Notes: generated from the sequence alone by a model not told the origin. A stretch of DNA of 64,000 nt from Paenibacillus physcomitrellae (GCF_002240225.1 NZ_CP022584.1:3518594-3582593); one strand, 5' to 3'. Counted from the first letter of the stretch, positions 35,273 through 43,633 are shown. Translations and numbers: made by a program.

Positions 35273-35344
35273 GGCCGCCCCGATGGGATACGGGCCTGTA
35301 ACATGGAGCCCTGTAACATGGAGCCCTGCGACATCCGGGCGGCC
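35273..35344. repeat. Stem-loop enclosing two 15-bp direct repeats
   Basis: GGCCGCCCCGATG (35273-35285) pairs, with one mismatch, with CATCCGGGCGGCC (35332-35344). The loop holds two adjacent copies of CCTGTAACATGGAGC (35295-35309 and 35310-35324) and a partial third. No T-run follows, so this is not a standard terminator. It fills the 204-nt gap between the GH-A gene and the second GH38 gene. Confidence 0.7.
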
Positions 35345-35438
35345 CTTATGTCGGAATCTTATAATTGGTTCCCTGAACCGGTTGGGTTAGTATAGGAACA
35401 AGCAGCTTTGGAAGTTTTGCTATAGAGGAGGAGCAGTT

Positions 35439-38174
35439 ATGAGCAAGAAAAAAGCCCATATCATTTCCCATACGCACTGGGACCGGGAATGGTATTTACC
35501 TTATGAGAAACACCACATGCGGCTGATCAGCCTGGTGGATTCCCTGCTGGACAAACTGGACTCGGGTACCGAGTTCAAAAGCTTTTACATGGACGGCCAA
35601 ACGATCATCCTGGAGGATTATCTTCAGGTTCGGCCAGAGCAGCGCGAACGTCTGGAGAAACATATCAAGGATGGCCGGATCATCATCGGTCCTTGGTACA
35701 TTTTGCAGGATGCGTTCCTGACCAGCAGCGAAGCGAATGTCCGGAATATGCAGGTGGGCCACCACGACGCCAAACGTTACGACGTACCGGCTAAAGTCGG
35801 CTATTATCCGGATACGTTCGGCCTGACAGGTCAAACGCCGCAGCTGATGAAGCAGTCCGGCATTAACAACGTATTTTTTGGCCGCGGCGTGAAGCCGACC
35901 GGCTTCAACAACATGGTTTCGGACAGCGGCTATGAATCTTCGTTCTCCGAATTGATCTGGGAAGGACCGGACGGCTCCAAGGTGCTTGGCATTTTGTTCG
36001 CGAACTGGTATTCCAACGGCAACGAGGTACCGGTGGACGAGCAGGAAGCGAAAGCTTACTGGGAGCGCAAGCTGGCCGACGCGGAGAAATACGCCTCCAC
36101 CGGCGAGCTGCTGTTCATGAACGGCGTTGACCACCAGCCGGTGCAGCTGGACCTGCCTGAAGCGATCGAAACCGCGAAAAAGCTGTACCCGGACGTGGAG
36201 TTCATCCACTCCAACTTCCCGGATTATATTAACGCTGTAGAACAAGCAGTCGACCGCGAGCTTTCCAGCGTTAGAGGCGAGCTGCGCAGCCAGCGCACCG
36301 ACGGCTGGGGAACACTCGTTAATACCGCGTCCGCGCGGATTTACCTGAAACAAATGAACCAGAAGGGCCAAGCCCTGCTGGAAAAAGTCGCCGAGCCGCT
36401 GGCCTCCCTGGCCGACCTGCTCGGTAAACCTTACCCGCATCATACGTTTACTTATGCCTGGAAAACGCTGATGCAAAACCATCCGCACGACAGCATTTGC
36501 GGCTGCAGCGTCGATGAGGTGCACCGCGAGATGGTGACCCGCTTCGACAAGAGCCGTCACGTGACCGAAACGATTATCGACGACAGCAAACGGACGATTG
36601 CGGATGCGGTCGATACGACTGTGTTCAGCAAATACGGCGAAGATCCGGTGCCTTTGGTAGCGTTCAATACCTCCGGCTGGGACCGCAGCGGCGTCATCTC
36701 CGTTGAAGTGGATGCTGCCCGTCTTTACTTCCGTGAAAATCTTGGCCTGGAAGAAACCACCCGCCGCATGAGCAGCGTCGATTTGTCCGGCCGCGTGCTG
36801 GTCGACGCCGAAGGCAACGTGATTCCTTGCACAGTGGAAGACCTGGGCCTGCTGTTCGGCTACGACCTGCCGGACGACAAATTCCGCCAGCCTTACAGCT
36901 GCCGCCGTGTGCGCCTTACCTTCGAAGCGGCTAACGTGCCTGCGCTCGGGCTTAAAACGTTTGCTTGGGTACGCAGCTCTGCAGCGGCATCTGCATCCGC
37001 ATCTGCCAAAGCTTCTCTGTTTGCGGACAGCCGCACACTGGAGAACGGCAAACTTAAAGTGGAGATTGCGGACAACGGCTCCTTCGCTTTGACCGACAAA
37101 CAAACCGGCCGCGTATACCGCGATCTCGGCGTTTACGAGAATGTCGGCGACATCGGCAACGAATACATGTTCCGTCAGCCGGACGGCGAAGAAGCGCTGA
37201 CCACGCGCGGCTTGAAAGCCGACATTAACGTGATCGAGGATACGCCTTACCGCGCTTCCGTGGAAATCGTGCATCATTGGGAGATCCCGGCGTCCGCGGA
37301 TGAGAAGCTGGACCAGGAACAGCGCGAGCTGATCTGGTATCCGAACCGCAAGGCGCAGCGCTCCACAGAGCTGATTCCTTTTACGATTCGTACGATTGTT
37401 TCCTTGAGCAAAAACGGCAAAGGCGTTTCGATCGAAACTTCCTTTAACAACCAGGCTAAGGATCACCGTCTGCGGGCTTTGTTCCCGGCGGACCTGCAGG
37501 CGAACGTTCACCATGTCGATTCCATGTTTGAAATCGCCAAACGGGATACGGTACCTGCCGAAGAATGGGAAAACCCAAGCAATACGCAGCACCAGCAGGC
37601 TTTTGTAGATGTCAGCGAAGCGGGCGCCGGTCTTACCGTTGCCAACCTGGGCCTTAACGAATACGAGGTTCTGCGCGACGGCCGCAACACGATTGCCGTA
37701 ACGCTGCTTCGCGCTACGGGCGAGCTTGGCGACTGGGGCCTGTTCCCAACGCCGGAGGCGCAGTGCCTCGGCGACTATACCGTACACATGGAAGTCATTC
37801 CGCATGACGGCGACGGCGTTCGTTCCGGCGCTTATGCCGAAGCGTACCAGTTCCAGATTCCTTGGACGGCAGCCCAAACCGGCGTGCATGCGGGCAGCGT
37901 AACGCCTGACTATGCGCCTTTGGCCTGGAACGGCCAGGAGCTGGCTTTCTCTTCGCTGAAAGTGAGCGAGGAATCCGGCGACCTGATGTTCCGCTGGTAC
38001 AACATGGACAGCAGCAGCGCGGAATTGTCTTTTGCCTTCAAGCCATTGAAAGGCTCCGGCTACAAGAGCAACATTCTGGAGGAGCAGGGCGAAGCGCTCC
38101 AGCCTGCGAATGACGGCAGCCTGACCCTTCCGGTTGGTCCTTGCGAAATTGTGACGGTAGGGATTAAACGTTAA
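35439..38174 (+). CDS. Alpha-mannosidase, GH38 (second copy, MngB-like)
   Basis: A 911-residue cytoplasmic GH38 enzyme of a different branch from the first copy. It begins almost at once with the catalytic domain: ISHTHWDREWYLPYE (zinc ligands His13 and Asp15), nucleophile Asp125 in YYPDTFGLTGQTPQ, and NHPHDSICGCSVDEVH with another zinc His. The beta-sandwich C-terminal half contains an Ala/Ser run (residues about 510-525). GAGGAGGAG precedes the ATG. MngB-type enzymes act on 2-O-mannosylglycerate or short mannosides and often trim internalised oligomannose. It closes the glycan locus. Confidence 0.95.
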   Translation: MSKKKAHIISHTHWDREWYLPYEKHHMRLISLVDSLLDKLDSGTEFKSFYMDGQTIILEDYLQVRPEQRERLEKHIKDGRIIIGPWYILQDAFLTSSEANVRNMQVGHHDAKRYDVPAKVGYYPDTFGLTGQTPQLMKQSGINNVFFGRGVKPTGFNNMVSDSGYESSFSELIWEGPDGSKVLGILFANWYSNGNEVPVDEQEAKAYWERKLADAEKYASTGELLFMNGVDHQPVQLDLPEAIETAKKLYPDVEFIHSNFPDYINAVEQAVDRELSSVRGELRSQRTDGWGTLVNTASARIYLKQMNQKGQALLEKVAEPLASLADLLGKPYPHHTFTYAWKTLMQNHPHDSICGCSVDEVHREMVTRFDKSRHVTETIIDDSKRTIADAVDTTVFSKYGEDPVPLVAFNTSGWDRSGVISVEVDAARLYFRENLGLEETTRRMSSVDLSGRVLVDAEGNVIPCTVEDLGLLFGYDLPDDKFRQPYSCRRVRLTFEAANVPALGLKTFAWVRSSAAASASASAKASLFADSRTLENGKLKVEIADNGSFALTDKQTGRVYRDLGVYENVGDIGNEYMFRQPDGEEALTTRGLKADINVIEDTPYRASVEIVHHWEIPASADEKLDQEQRELIWYPNRKAQRSTELIPFTIRTIVSLSKNGKGVSIETSFNNQAKDHRLRALFPADLQANVHHVDSMFEIAKRDTVPAEEWENPSNTQHQQAFVDVSEAGAGLTVANLGLNEYEVLRDGRNTIAVTLLRATGELGDWGLFPTPEAQCLGDYTVHMEVIPHDGDGVRSGAYAEAYQFQIPWTAAQTGVHAGSVTPDYAPLAWNGQELAFSSLKVSEESGDLMFRWYNMDSSSAELSFAFKPLKGSGYKSNILEEQGEALQPANDGSLTLPVGPCEIVTVGIKR

Positions 38175-38217
38175 TTTGTTTGTATGGGCAGGTTAGAAGA
38201 AGACGATGGAATAAAAG

Positions 38218-38255
38218 AAGCTCCCCCGGATAAAGATGACCGGGGGAGCTTTTTG
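38218..38255 (+). terminator. Strong terminator closing the glycan locus
   Basis: AAGCTCCCCCGG (38218-38229) pairs perfectly with CCGGGGGAGCTT (38240-38251), followed by TTTT. Base composition turns AT-rich directly afterwards. Confidence 0.93.
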
Positions 38256-38310
38256 ATTCTTTTAATATCTTTAATTAGCAGGAATTCTTCTATTTTCTAT
38301 AAGGACTCCT

Positions 38311-38718
38311 TTATGAATTCTTCATTGAATGATGTCGCAGGCGGATAAATTCAAGTATCGAATCTAATTCTCGGTGGGCAGTATTAGTGATGCGGCTTTG
38401 ATTCCTCAGATGAATATGGAAAGGATCATACATGGTTATTTGAGGAGGAGTTCCATCCTTATGATAGTGAGCATGAAATTTCATAATAAGACTTTTATCA
38501 TGATCATACCAATCATACCAATAGAGCTCTATAAACTCCCCATTCGAATCCAGCTCTTCGATACAGTATAATTTCGAAGTGTCCTGAAAGACGATAGTCT
38601 TTCTAATACTCCTCACTCCGCCGAGAATACCTCCTACACCATCCCTGATTTCAAGGATGAGATCAGAGAAATTTCGCTCAATAAAACGAAAGTTACTTCT
38701 TGGAATCTCTAAAGCCAT
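38311..38718 (-). CDS. TumE-like (DUF6516-like) candidate toxin
   Basis: A 135-residue protein starting MALEIPRSNFRFIERNF. The C-terminal half has a short beta meander ending in KFHAHYHKDGTPPQITMYDPFHIH, a spaced-histidine pattern I associate with DUF6516/TumE toxins, then a terminal helix HRELDSILEFIRL. The ATG at 38718 has GGGAGG 7 nt upstream; a longer frame to 38832 has no such site. It overlaps the end of the HTH gene by 26 nt, implying coupled translation. The assignment is by pattern only; it could be another small accessory protein. Confidence 0.6.
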   Translation of the reverse strand: MALEIPRSNFRFIERNFSDLILEIRDGVGGILGGVRSIRKTIVFQDTSKLYCIEELDSNGEFIELYWYDWYDHDKSLIMKFHAHYHKDGTPPQITMYDPFHIHLRNQSRITNTAHRELDSILEFIRLRHHSMKNS

Positions 38719-39400
38719 GTTTCTGCCTCCCGAGAAGATGCCTCCAAACTTGTGCGTCGGTTTCTTCTTCGGGTGTGAGCTGCTCTTTTGTTCCGAGCGT
38801 ACGTTCGAATTCTCCGTTATATTTAGATTCAAATTGTGCGATTTGAGCAGTGTAGTAAGTTAAGTCGTCTTCTTCATTTACTAGACGGAGACGTTCGGTC
38901 TCTTCATGCTCCCAGGATGCAATAATATCACGAACGGCTGCTTTGGCTCCGGAACTGTATGTATAGATGGTATAGTCAGGAATATGATTGTGTTTATTGG
39001 AGCCAGCTCTTTGTACACCTTCAAAACGACCTTGGTCAATCCATTTAAAAATAGTAGGCACACTAACGCCAAAATATTTAGATAATTCTTTCGGTGTATA
39101 CTCTTTGATTGGAGTGGTAAGTAATGGACTCGGACGGTTTTCTTTGGATGTGCCTACAGCCTGCGATAGAGCGTGCTCTAACAACGCCAAGTATTGCTCT
39201 CGAAATTGACTAGGATCCTCGAAAATCGATTCATCAAACTTTTGGACCAATTCCTCATTGTTTTTTAAAGCCAGGGCCAGCACCTTGAATAACAAGATAC
39301 TGTTGTCAAAACTGCTTAATCGTTCAATTAACTCCTCAGCAATTCCAGAAGCGTTTCGGCTGAATTGATTTTTCTCCACCAAAGTGATTCCCATATTCAT
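38693..39400 (-). CDS. HTH DNA-binding protein, candidate antitoxin/repressor
   Basis: A 235-residue cytoplasmic protein. An N-terminal helical region (SGIAEELIERLSSFDNSILLFKVLALALKNNEELVQKF) is followed around residues 100-130 by an excisionase/MerR-like HTH, YTPKELSKYFGVSVPTIFKWIDQGRFEG. An acidic C-terminal portion could bind a partner. GGAGGTGA lies just upstream of ATG 39400. It overlaps the TumE-like gene. A palindrome at its own promoter suggests autoregulation. AT-rich codon use differs from the neighbouring hydrolase genes. Confidence 0.7.
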   Translation of the reverse strand: MNMGITLVEKNQFSRNASGIAEELIERLSSFDNSILLFKVLALALKNNEELVQKFDESIFEDPSQFREQYLALLEHALSQAVGTSKENRPSPLLTTPIKEYTPKELSKYFGVSVPTIFKWIDQGRFEGVQRAGSNKHNHIPDYTIYTYSSGAKAAVRDIIASWEHEETERLRLVNEEDDLTYYTAQIAQFESKYNGEFERTLGTKEQLTPEEETDAQVWRHLLGRQKHGFRDSKK

Positions 39401-39427
39401 GTCACCTCACCTCCAAGTGTACCTTTT

Positions 39428-39463
39428 TTATAATGCAGTTACAATACGAAGTTTAACTAACTT
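39428..39463 (-). promoter_or_regulatory. Promoter and palindrome ahead of the HTH/TumE-like pair
   Basis: On the minus strand TTAAAC (39456-39451) and TTATAA (39433-39428) are 17 nt apart. The inverted repeat AAGTT-TAACT-AACTT (39449-39463) overlaps the -35, a natural place for autorepression. Confidence 0.5.
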
Positions 39464-39564
39464 AAATTTTTTTAAACCTAATTAATATAACGTAAACCAT
39501 TATCATTATTATTCATTTATAACTATCTTAGTCATCTTTTAGGATTTTTTATTTTGATCGAAAA

Positions 39565-39609
39565 AAGAAGTAACCCGCCACAGTTGTTAGCTTGGTCGGG
39601 TTACTTCTT
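39565..39609 (-). terminator. Bidirectional terminator hairpin
   Basis: AAGAAGTAACCCG (39565-39577) pairs perfectly with CGGGTTACTTCTT (39597-39609). The minus-strand side is followed by TTTT, so it would stop transcription coming from the exporter gene at 39836. Confidence 0.85.
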
Positions 39610-39820
39610 TCTATTCTAATCCTGACATAATCAACTTATCATTCAATTTTATCTTACATTTGTGGGCGTATAAAAAATTCGACTTTTTCCCTCCGGAAGC
39701 TTTTTACCCGCTATTAAACCGTCTGCCCCCGCAGTTGCAAAAACGGTATTGCTCTGCCCAGCTTGGCCGACAAGTTAGAAGTCTCCATCAGACGGGTCAG
39801 CCCAAGAGCCGTCTCCTTTT
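39609..39820. repeat. Imperfect direct repeat, copy A
   Basis: This stretch aligns with 42538-42715 (copy B), starting from a shared TTCTATTYTAATCCTRACAT next to a hairpin and running into the 3' end of a Gfo/Idh oxidoreductase gene. Copy A carries an extra stretch of about 45 nt (roughly 39660-39705). Similarity by eye is near 80 percent outside that insertion. Confidence 0.85.
39714..39815 (-). pseudogene. Orphan 3' end of a Gfo/Idh/MocA oxidoreductase gene
   Basis: Read on the minus strand, the last 33 codons encode LGLTRLMETSNLSAKLGRA and end QTV-stop. They match the C-terminus of the intact gene at 42600-43604 (LDLTRLMEASNLSAKLGRA...QTV) at about 25 of 33 residues. No upstream part is present; the exporter gene ends 20 nt away. 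It is a relic of recombination or of a deleted paralogue. Confidence 0.88.
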
Positions 39821-39835
39821 GTTGGGCTCACTTCA

Positions 39836-41296
39836 TTACAGGTTTCTCTCTGCCGTTGCAAGATTCTCCTTGGAGCTTTTGGATTTCTTTTGCTTCAAAA
39901 GCAGCGAAAGCGGAATGGCCATGATCGTGACGAAGGTACCCACAAGAAACGTATCGTTGGTTGCATAAACCAATGCAAAGCGCTTCAGCGCTTCACCTGT
40001 TTTCTCTCCGCTTAATGCAAGGAGATGTGTTTGTGTCCTTGCGGCCAAAATAGAGCTGAAGATTGCAATGGCTAGGGCAGCCATCGCCTGGCGCAGCCAG
40101 TTGGATATCGTTGATGCATGACCGGCGTTTTCCCGCGGAATCACACTCATCGAAATGCTCATTGCCGGAGAAGCCGCCAGCCCTATCCCGATATAACGAA
40201 TAACCATCCAAAAAGTGATATAAACGATGGAGGAGTTCATGCTTAACCGGCTGAATTCCCATGTAGCAAGACTAAGCAAACATCCCCCGAACAGCACTAA
40301 CCAGAAAGAATCTATTTTCTCCTGCAGTTTACCGCCTATAAGGGTAACTATAATCATAAGTAAAGCCCCTGGCAGCATGATCATCCCTGCTGTAAATGAA
40401 GACTCTCCCTGTGCTTCTTCCATAAAGATCGGAACTAAAAAAACACTGGAATACAGTCCTACTGAAATAAGGCAATTTATGACCATTCCCCATGAAAATT
40501 TGGCATATTTAAAAACTCGGATATTCAATAAGGGTTCTTTGGCCGTCAATTCCCTCCATATAAATGCGGCTATCCCTACAACACCGAAGAATAACAAGGA
40601 CAAAGCCGGTACAGAGAGCCAGCCTAAGTCAGCCCCTTTTGTAAAATACATCAGCAAAGAAACATTACCGACTACAACCGTAAGCAGCCCCATGAAATCA
40701 AGCGAAACATCCTTTGCTCCTTCTCTTGCAGGGATAAAAAAATAAGCAAATAGAGCGGCTATGATTCCGAACGGAACATTGGCGAAAAACAACGCCTTCC
40801 AACCAAGGGAATGGGTTAAAATCCCGCCCAAGGTCGGACCGATTGCCGGAGCAACCATCAGGGATACCGTCCACAGACTGGTCGCCATCGATTGCTTTTC
40901 TTTATTCACGGATTGGAAAATAATAGTCATGGTCGATATTTGAATCAATCCTGAACTAAAACCTTGCAAGAAACGAAAAACAATCAAGGAACTCATGTTC
41001 CAAGAAAGTCCGCATAGTGCAGAAGAAGCGGTTAATCCGATCAAGGCATATACATACAAATTTTTGTAGCCGATTTTATTTCCGAGGTAGCCCGTAACGG
41101 GAGCAATAATTCCTATGGCCAGCATAAATCCCGTTACTACCCATTGAGCGGTGTTTATACTGGAATGCAGATCATTCATGATCTTAGGAAGCGCAACGTT
41201 TACTGTGCCTGAGTTTAACATGGCTATAAAATTTCCCAGAAAAATGGCTATCATTATAAAGATAAACGAATCTTTTGTTCCTTTTGCCTGTTTCAA
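39836..41296 (-). CDS. DHA2-family (EmrB/QacA type) drug exporter
   Basis: A 486-residue major-facilitator antiporter with about 14 membrane helices. Visible: motif D-like LNSGTVNVALPKIMNDL, motif A-like GYLGNKIGYKNLYVYAL, RFLQGFSSGLIQ (motif B) and motif C APAIGPTLGGILT. It should expel toxic compounds by proton exchange; substrate unknown. The start is TTG at 41296 with GGAGGAG 7 nt upstream. It is divergent from a LysR-type regulator gene, its likely controller. AT-rich relative to the surroundings. Confidence 0.92.
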   Translation of the reverse strand: MKQAKGTKDSFIFIMIAIFLGNFIAMLNSGTVNVALPKIMNDLHSSINTAQWVVTGFMLAIGIIAPVTGYLGNKIGYKNLYVYALIGLTASSALCGLSWNMSSLIVFRFLQGFSSGLIQISTMTIIFQSVNKEKQSMATSLWTVSLMVAPAIGPTLGGILTHSLGWKALFFANVPFGIIAALFAYFFIPAREGAKDVSLDFMGLLTVVVGNVSLLMYFTKGADLGWLSVPALSLLFFGVVGIAAFIWRELTAKEPLLNIRVFKYAKFSWGMVINCLISVGLYSSVFLVPIFMEEAQGESSFTAGMIMLPGALLMIIVTLIGGKLQEKIDSFWLVLFGGCLLSLATWEFSRLSMNSSIVYITFWMVIRYIGIGLAASPAMSISMSVIPRENAGHASTISNWLRQAMAALAIAIFSSILAARTQTHLLALSGEKTGEALKRFALVYATNDTFLVGTFVTIMAIPLSLLLKQKKSKSSKENLATAERNL

Positions 41297-41317
41297 TTAT
41301 TTTCTCCTCCTATTTTG

Positions 41318-41334
41318 CTATACTTTAAATATAG
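41318..41334. promoter_or_regulatory. LysR-type operator candidate in the divergent promoter region
   Basis: CTATA (41318-41322), 7-nt spacer, TATAG (41330-41334): a 17-bp palindrome including a T-N11-A core typical of LysR-type binding boxes. It lies in the 111-nt region between the exporter and its regulator. Confidence 0.5.
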
Positions 41335-41407
41335 ATATCATCTTTACCTATGTAAAATTATCATTTTTAATATTTATATAAGCATTACTTATGTTAGGAG
41401 GGCGCCT

Positions 41408-42304
41408 ATGAACTTAGAACAGATGGGGTACATCAAAGAGATTGTCCATACGCAATCCATTTCGGTAGCAGCGCAAAATCTTCATGTTTCCCAATCCGCT
41501 GTCAGCCAGTCAATCTCATTGCTTGAAAAAGAACTGGGAATTCGGCTCTTCAAAAGAACCCGATTTGGAACAACCCCTACACTAGAAGGAAAAGAGATTA
41601 TAACTAAAGCTTTAAAAATTGTTGAATATATGGAGATGATCAAAGAAGAAGCGCAAACCACGGCGTCCATTCTTCAAGGGGAGCTAAAAATCGCAGCCAC
41701 ACCCAGTTTAATGGCGTTTTTTCCAAAAATTCTTTCCTTATTTAAAAAAGATTATCCTCATATAAAAGTAACCATAATCGAAATGGAAAGTCTGGGGATT
41801 ATTGAACAAGTAAAAAAACAGCAAGTGGATTTAGGACTTACCGTCATGCAGGAGTCAATTGAGGAGTCATTGCCTGAACATATAATCTTTGAAACCTTTG
41901 ATTACAAACCTGACGTTAAAGTGATCGTTCCTAAATATTCCCCTCTTGCTTTTCGAAAAGTATTAAATCTTCAGGATTTAGCGGACTATCCACTGGTTGT
42001 GAATGCAAGTCAGTTATGGGGAAATTTCATGACCCTGCTTGAAGAGAGCAATGGTTCCATGAATGTTCTGTTTAAAACCTCAAACTCTGAAGTGATTAAG
42101 AAAACAGTAGCTGAAGGATTGGCGATCAGTTTTTTATCTAATTATTTGTTAATTGATGACCCCTACATTGAAAGTGGGCGGATTATCGCTATCCCCTTGG
42201 CTAATAATCAACTTGCTTCTAACCTTTCATTCGGCTGGATCTTTTCAGATAAGAATTCCCGCAAGAGAATCATTAAAAAATTCCTGGACTACATTGACTT
42301 ATAA
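41408..42304 (+). CDS. LysR-family transcriptional regulator
   Basis: A 298-residue regulator. The N-terminal winged HTH is MNLEQMGYIKEIVHTQSISVAAQNLHVSQSAVSQSISLLEKELGIRLFKRTRFG. The periplasmic-binding-protein-like effector domain follows (about residues 90-295, with LKIAATPSLMAFFPKILSLFKKDYPHIKV). The ATG at 41408 has TTAGGAGG just upstream; a longer frame from 41315 lacks a site. It is divergent from the DHA2 exporter and probably regulates it in response to the exported compound. Confidence 0.92.
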   Translation: MNLEQMGYIKEIVHTQSISVAAQNLHVSQSAVSQSISLLEKELGIRLFKRTRFGTTPTLEGKEIITKALKIVEYMEMIKEEAQTTASILQGELKIAATPSLMAFFPKILSLFKKDYPHIKVTIIEMESLGIIEQVKKQQVDLGLTVMQESIEESLPEHIIFETFDYKPDVKVIVPKYSPLAFRKVLNLQDLADYPLVVNASQLWGNFMTLLEESNGSMNVLFKTSNSEVIKKTVAEGLAISFLSNYLLIDDPYIESGRIIAIPLANNQLASNLSFGWIFSDKNSRKRIIKKFLDYIDL

Positions 42305-42422
42305 TCATTAACTTATAATCAATAGCTTCTTTTATTTGAAAGGTTGGAGGGCTGTGAGATGAGAAGCTTAATAGTTCGAGTAGCGTAATTATGGGGATAG
42401 CCTTTCTAAGAGGGGATTAAAC

Positions 42423-42465
42423 GAAAATGACCCACTCCAGGTTGGCGAACCGGTGGGTCATTTTC
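42423..42465. terminator. Bidirectional terminator between convergent genes
   Basis: GAAAATGACCCAC (42423-42435) pairs perfectly with GTGGGTCATTTTC (42453-42465). It lies between the LysR gene (plus, ends 42304) and the oxidoreductase gene (minus, ends 42600). Confidence 0.88.
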
Positions 42466-42513
42466 TGATCGCTTTTGCAGTCTGAGGGAATCCCGCTCAA
42501 GATGCTATGCTGG

Positions 42514-42541
42514 GGACGGTCTGCTGACCGTCCTTATTTCT
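42514..42541 (+). terminator. Second hairpin in the convergent gap
   Basis: GGACGGTC (42514-42521), loop TGCT, GACCGTCC (42526-42533), then a T-rich stretch on the plus strand. It abuts direct-repeat copy B exactly as the hairpin at 39565 abuts copy A. Confidence 0.7.
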
Positions 42542-42715
42542 ATTTTAATCCTAACATAATCAACTTGTAATTCAATTATATTACAACGTTTACCCGCTTT
42601 TAAACCGTCTGCTCCTGCAGCTGCGAAAGTTCTACCGCTCTGCCCAGCTTGGCCGACAGATTGGAGGCCTCCATCAGACGGGTCAGGTCAAGAGCCATCT
42701 CCAGGTTTTGTGTGT
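42538..42715. repeat. Imperfect direct repeat, copy B
   Basis: This is the partner of 39609-39820. Copy B contains the intact 3' end and downstream flank of the oxidoreductase gene at 42600. The two copies bracket the exporter/LysR pair in direct orientation about 2.9 kb apart. Confidence 0.85.
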
Positions 42716-43604
42716 TTACCGTGTTCTGCTGAATATGGGAAACCCATTGCTCCAGATCCGAAGGCAGAGCTTCGGGCAGCGGCCACTCCATCAATGGATT
42801 GGCGCCGTTGTCCAGACTGGCCACGACCAGCTTCCGGTTCTGCAGGCTGAAGGCCATGCTTCCTTTGGTGCCGTGGGCTTCCAGCGTAAGCGGGGAAAGC
42901 GGGTTTACGAAGCCGGTTTCGACGATCCCCAAAGCTCCGTATGCATAACGGAGTACGGCGACGGCATTGTCTTCTACTTCCCGGCCTGTTACGTAACCGT
43001 AGCTTGCGCTCAAGGTCTCGGGCATACCGAGCAGCAGGCGGGTCAGGTACATCGGGTGGCAGCCGAGATCAATCATGGCTCCGCCGCCGGCTTGCTCCAG
43101 GCTGTAGAAATAAGGCGGCAATCCCGTTTCCGACAGTGCGCCCTTGTGCGCCATTCTTACCCGAACCTGCGTCAGTTTGCCCAGCAGTCCCTTTGCGACG
43201 ACCTCTTGAGCGGCCTGGGCAAAAGGGGTGTTCAGCCGGGGGAGGGAGACGGTCAGCTTAACGCCCGCTTGCTCCACGACATCCACGATTTCCTTAGCTT
43301 CCTGGGTGGTTGTGGCAAGTACTTTTTCGGTAAAAATATGTTTGCCGGCCCGCGCCGCTGCCAGAATGACCTCCCGGTGTCTTGAGGTAGCCGTCGTTAC
43401 AATCACGGCATCGATATCCGGGTTGGCCAACACTTCTTCCAAGTCGGCGTAAAAAGGTACCTGCCGCGCTTCCGCCTGCATAGCCCCGCGCTCGGGATTC
43501 TCGTCCCAGATTGCTTTGACGGCGATCTCCGGATGCTGCTCGGCTTGCAGCGCGTAATCCTTCGCATGGACATGCCAAAAGCTCAATATCGCTACATGGA
43601 TCAT
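42600..43604 (-). CDS. Gfo/Idh/MocA-family oxidoreductase (second of two)
   Basis: A 334-residue NAD(P)-dependent sugar or polyol dehydrogenase-like enzyme. The N-terminal Rossmann fold is MIHVAILSFWHVHAKDYA, lacking the classical GxGxxG and having SFWHVHA instead. It continues with DAVIVTTATSRHREVILAAARAGKHIFTEKVLATT, with Lys of the EK motif. The C-terminal domain shows GGGAMIDLGCHPMYLTRLLLG. Last gene of the minus-strand sugar operon, 29 nt after the first oxidoreductase. Its 3' end is duplicated at 39714. Confidence 0.9.
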   Translation of the reverse strand: MIHVAILSFWHVHAKDYALQAEQHPEIAVKAIWDENPERGAMQAEARQVPFYADLEEVLANPDIDAVIVTTATSRHREVILAAARAGKHIFTEKVLATTTQEAKEIVDVVEQAGVKLTVSLPRLNTPFAQAAQEVVAKGLLGKLTQVRVRMAHKGALSETGLPPYFYSLEQAGGGAMIDLGCHPMYLTRLLLGMPETLSASYGYVTGREVEDNAVAVLRYAYGALGIVETGFVNPLSPLTLEAHGTKGSMAFSLQNRKLVVASLDNGANPLMEWPLPEALPSDLEQWVSHIQQNTVNTQNLEMALDLTRLMEASNLSAKLGRAVELSQLQEQTV

Positions 43605-43633
43605 TCCCTTAATCCTCCTTTATTAGAGTTGTA

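Noticed and set aside
35496-37889. Long open frame antisense to the second GH38 gene
   Set aside because: Same explanation: a codon-bias shadow opposite an intact catalytic gene, with no recognisable protein features.
42340-42400. Very short plus-strand peptide gene behind GGAGGG after the LysR gene
   Set aside because: The frame ends after nine codons (MRSLIVRVA) and nothing else supports it.
38311-42600. Insertion sequence or prophage carrying the AT-rich patch
   Set aside because: No transposase, integrase or terminal inverted repeats were found. Direct repeats of an oxidoreductase tail explain the boundaries of the exporter part better.
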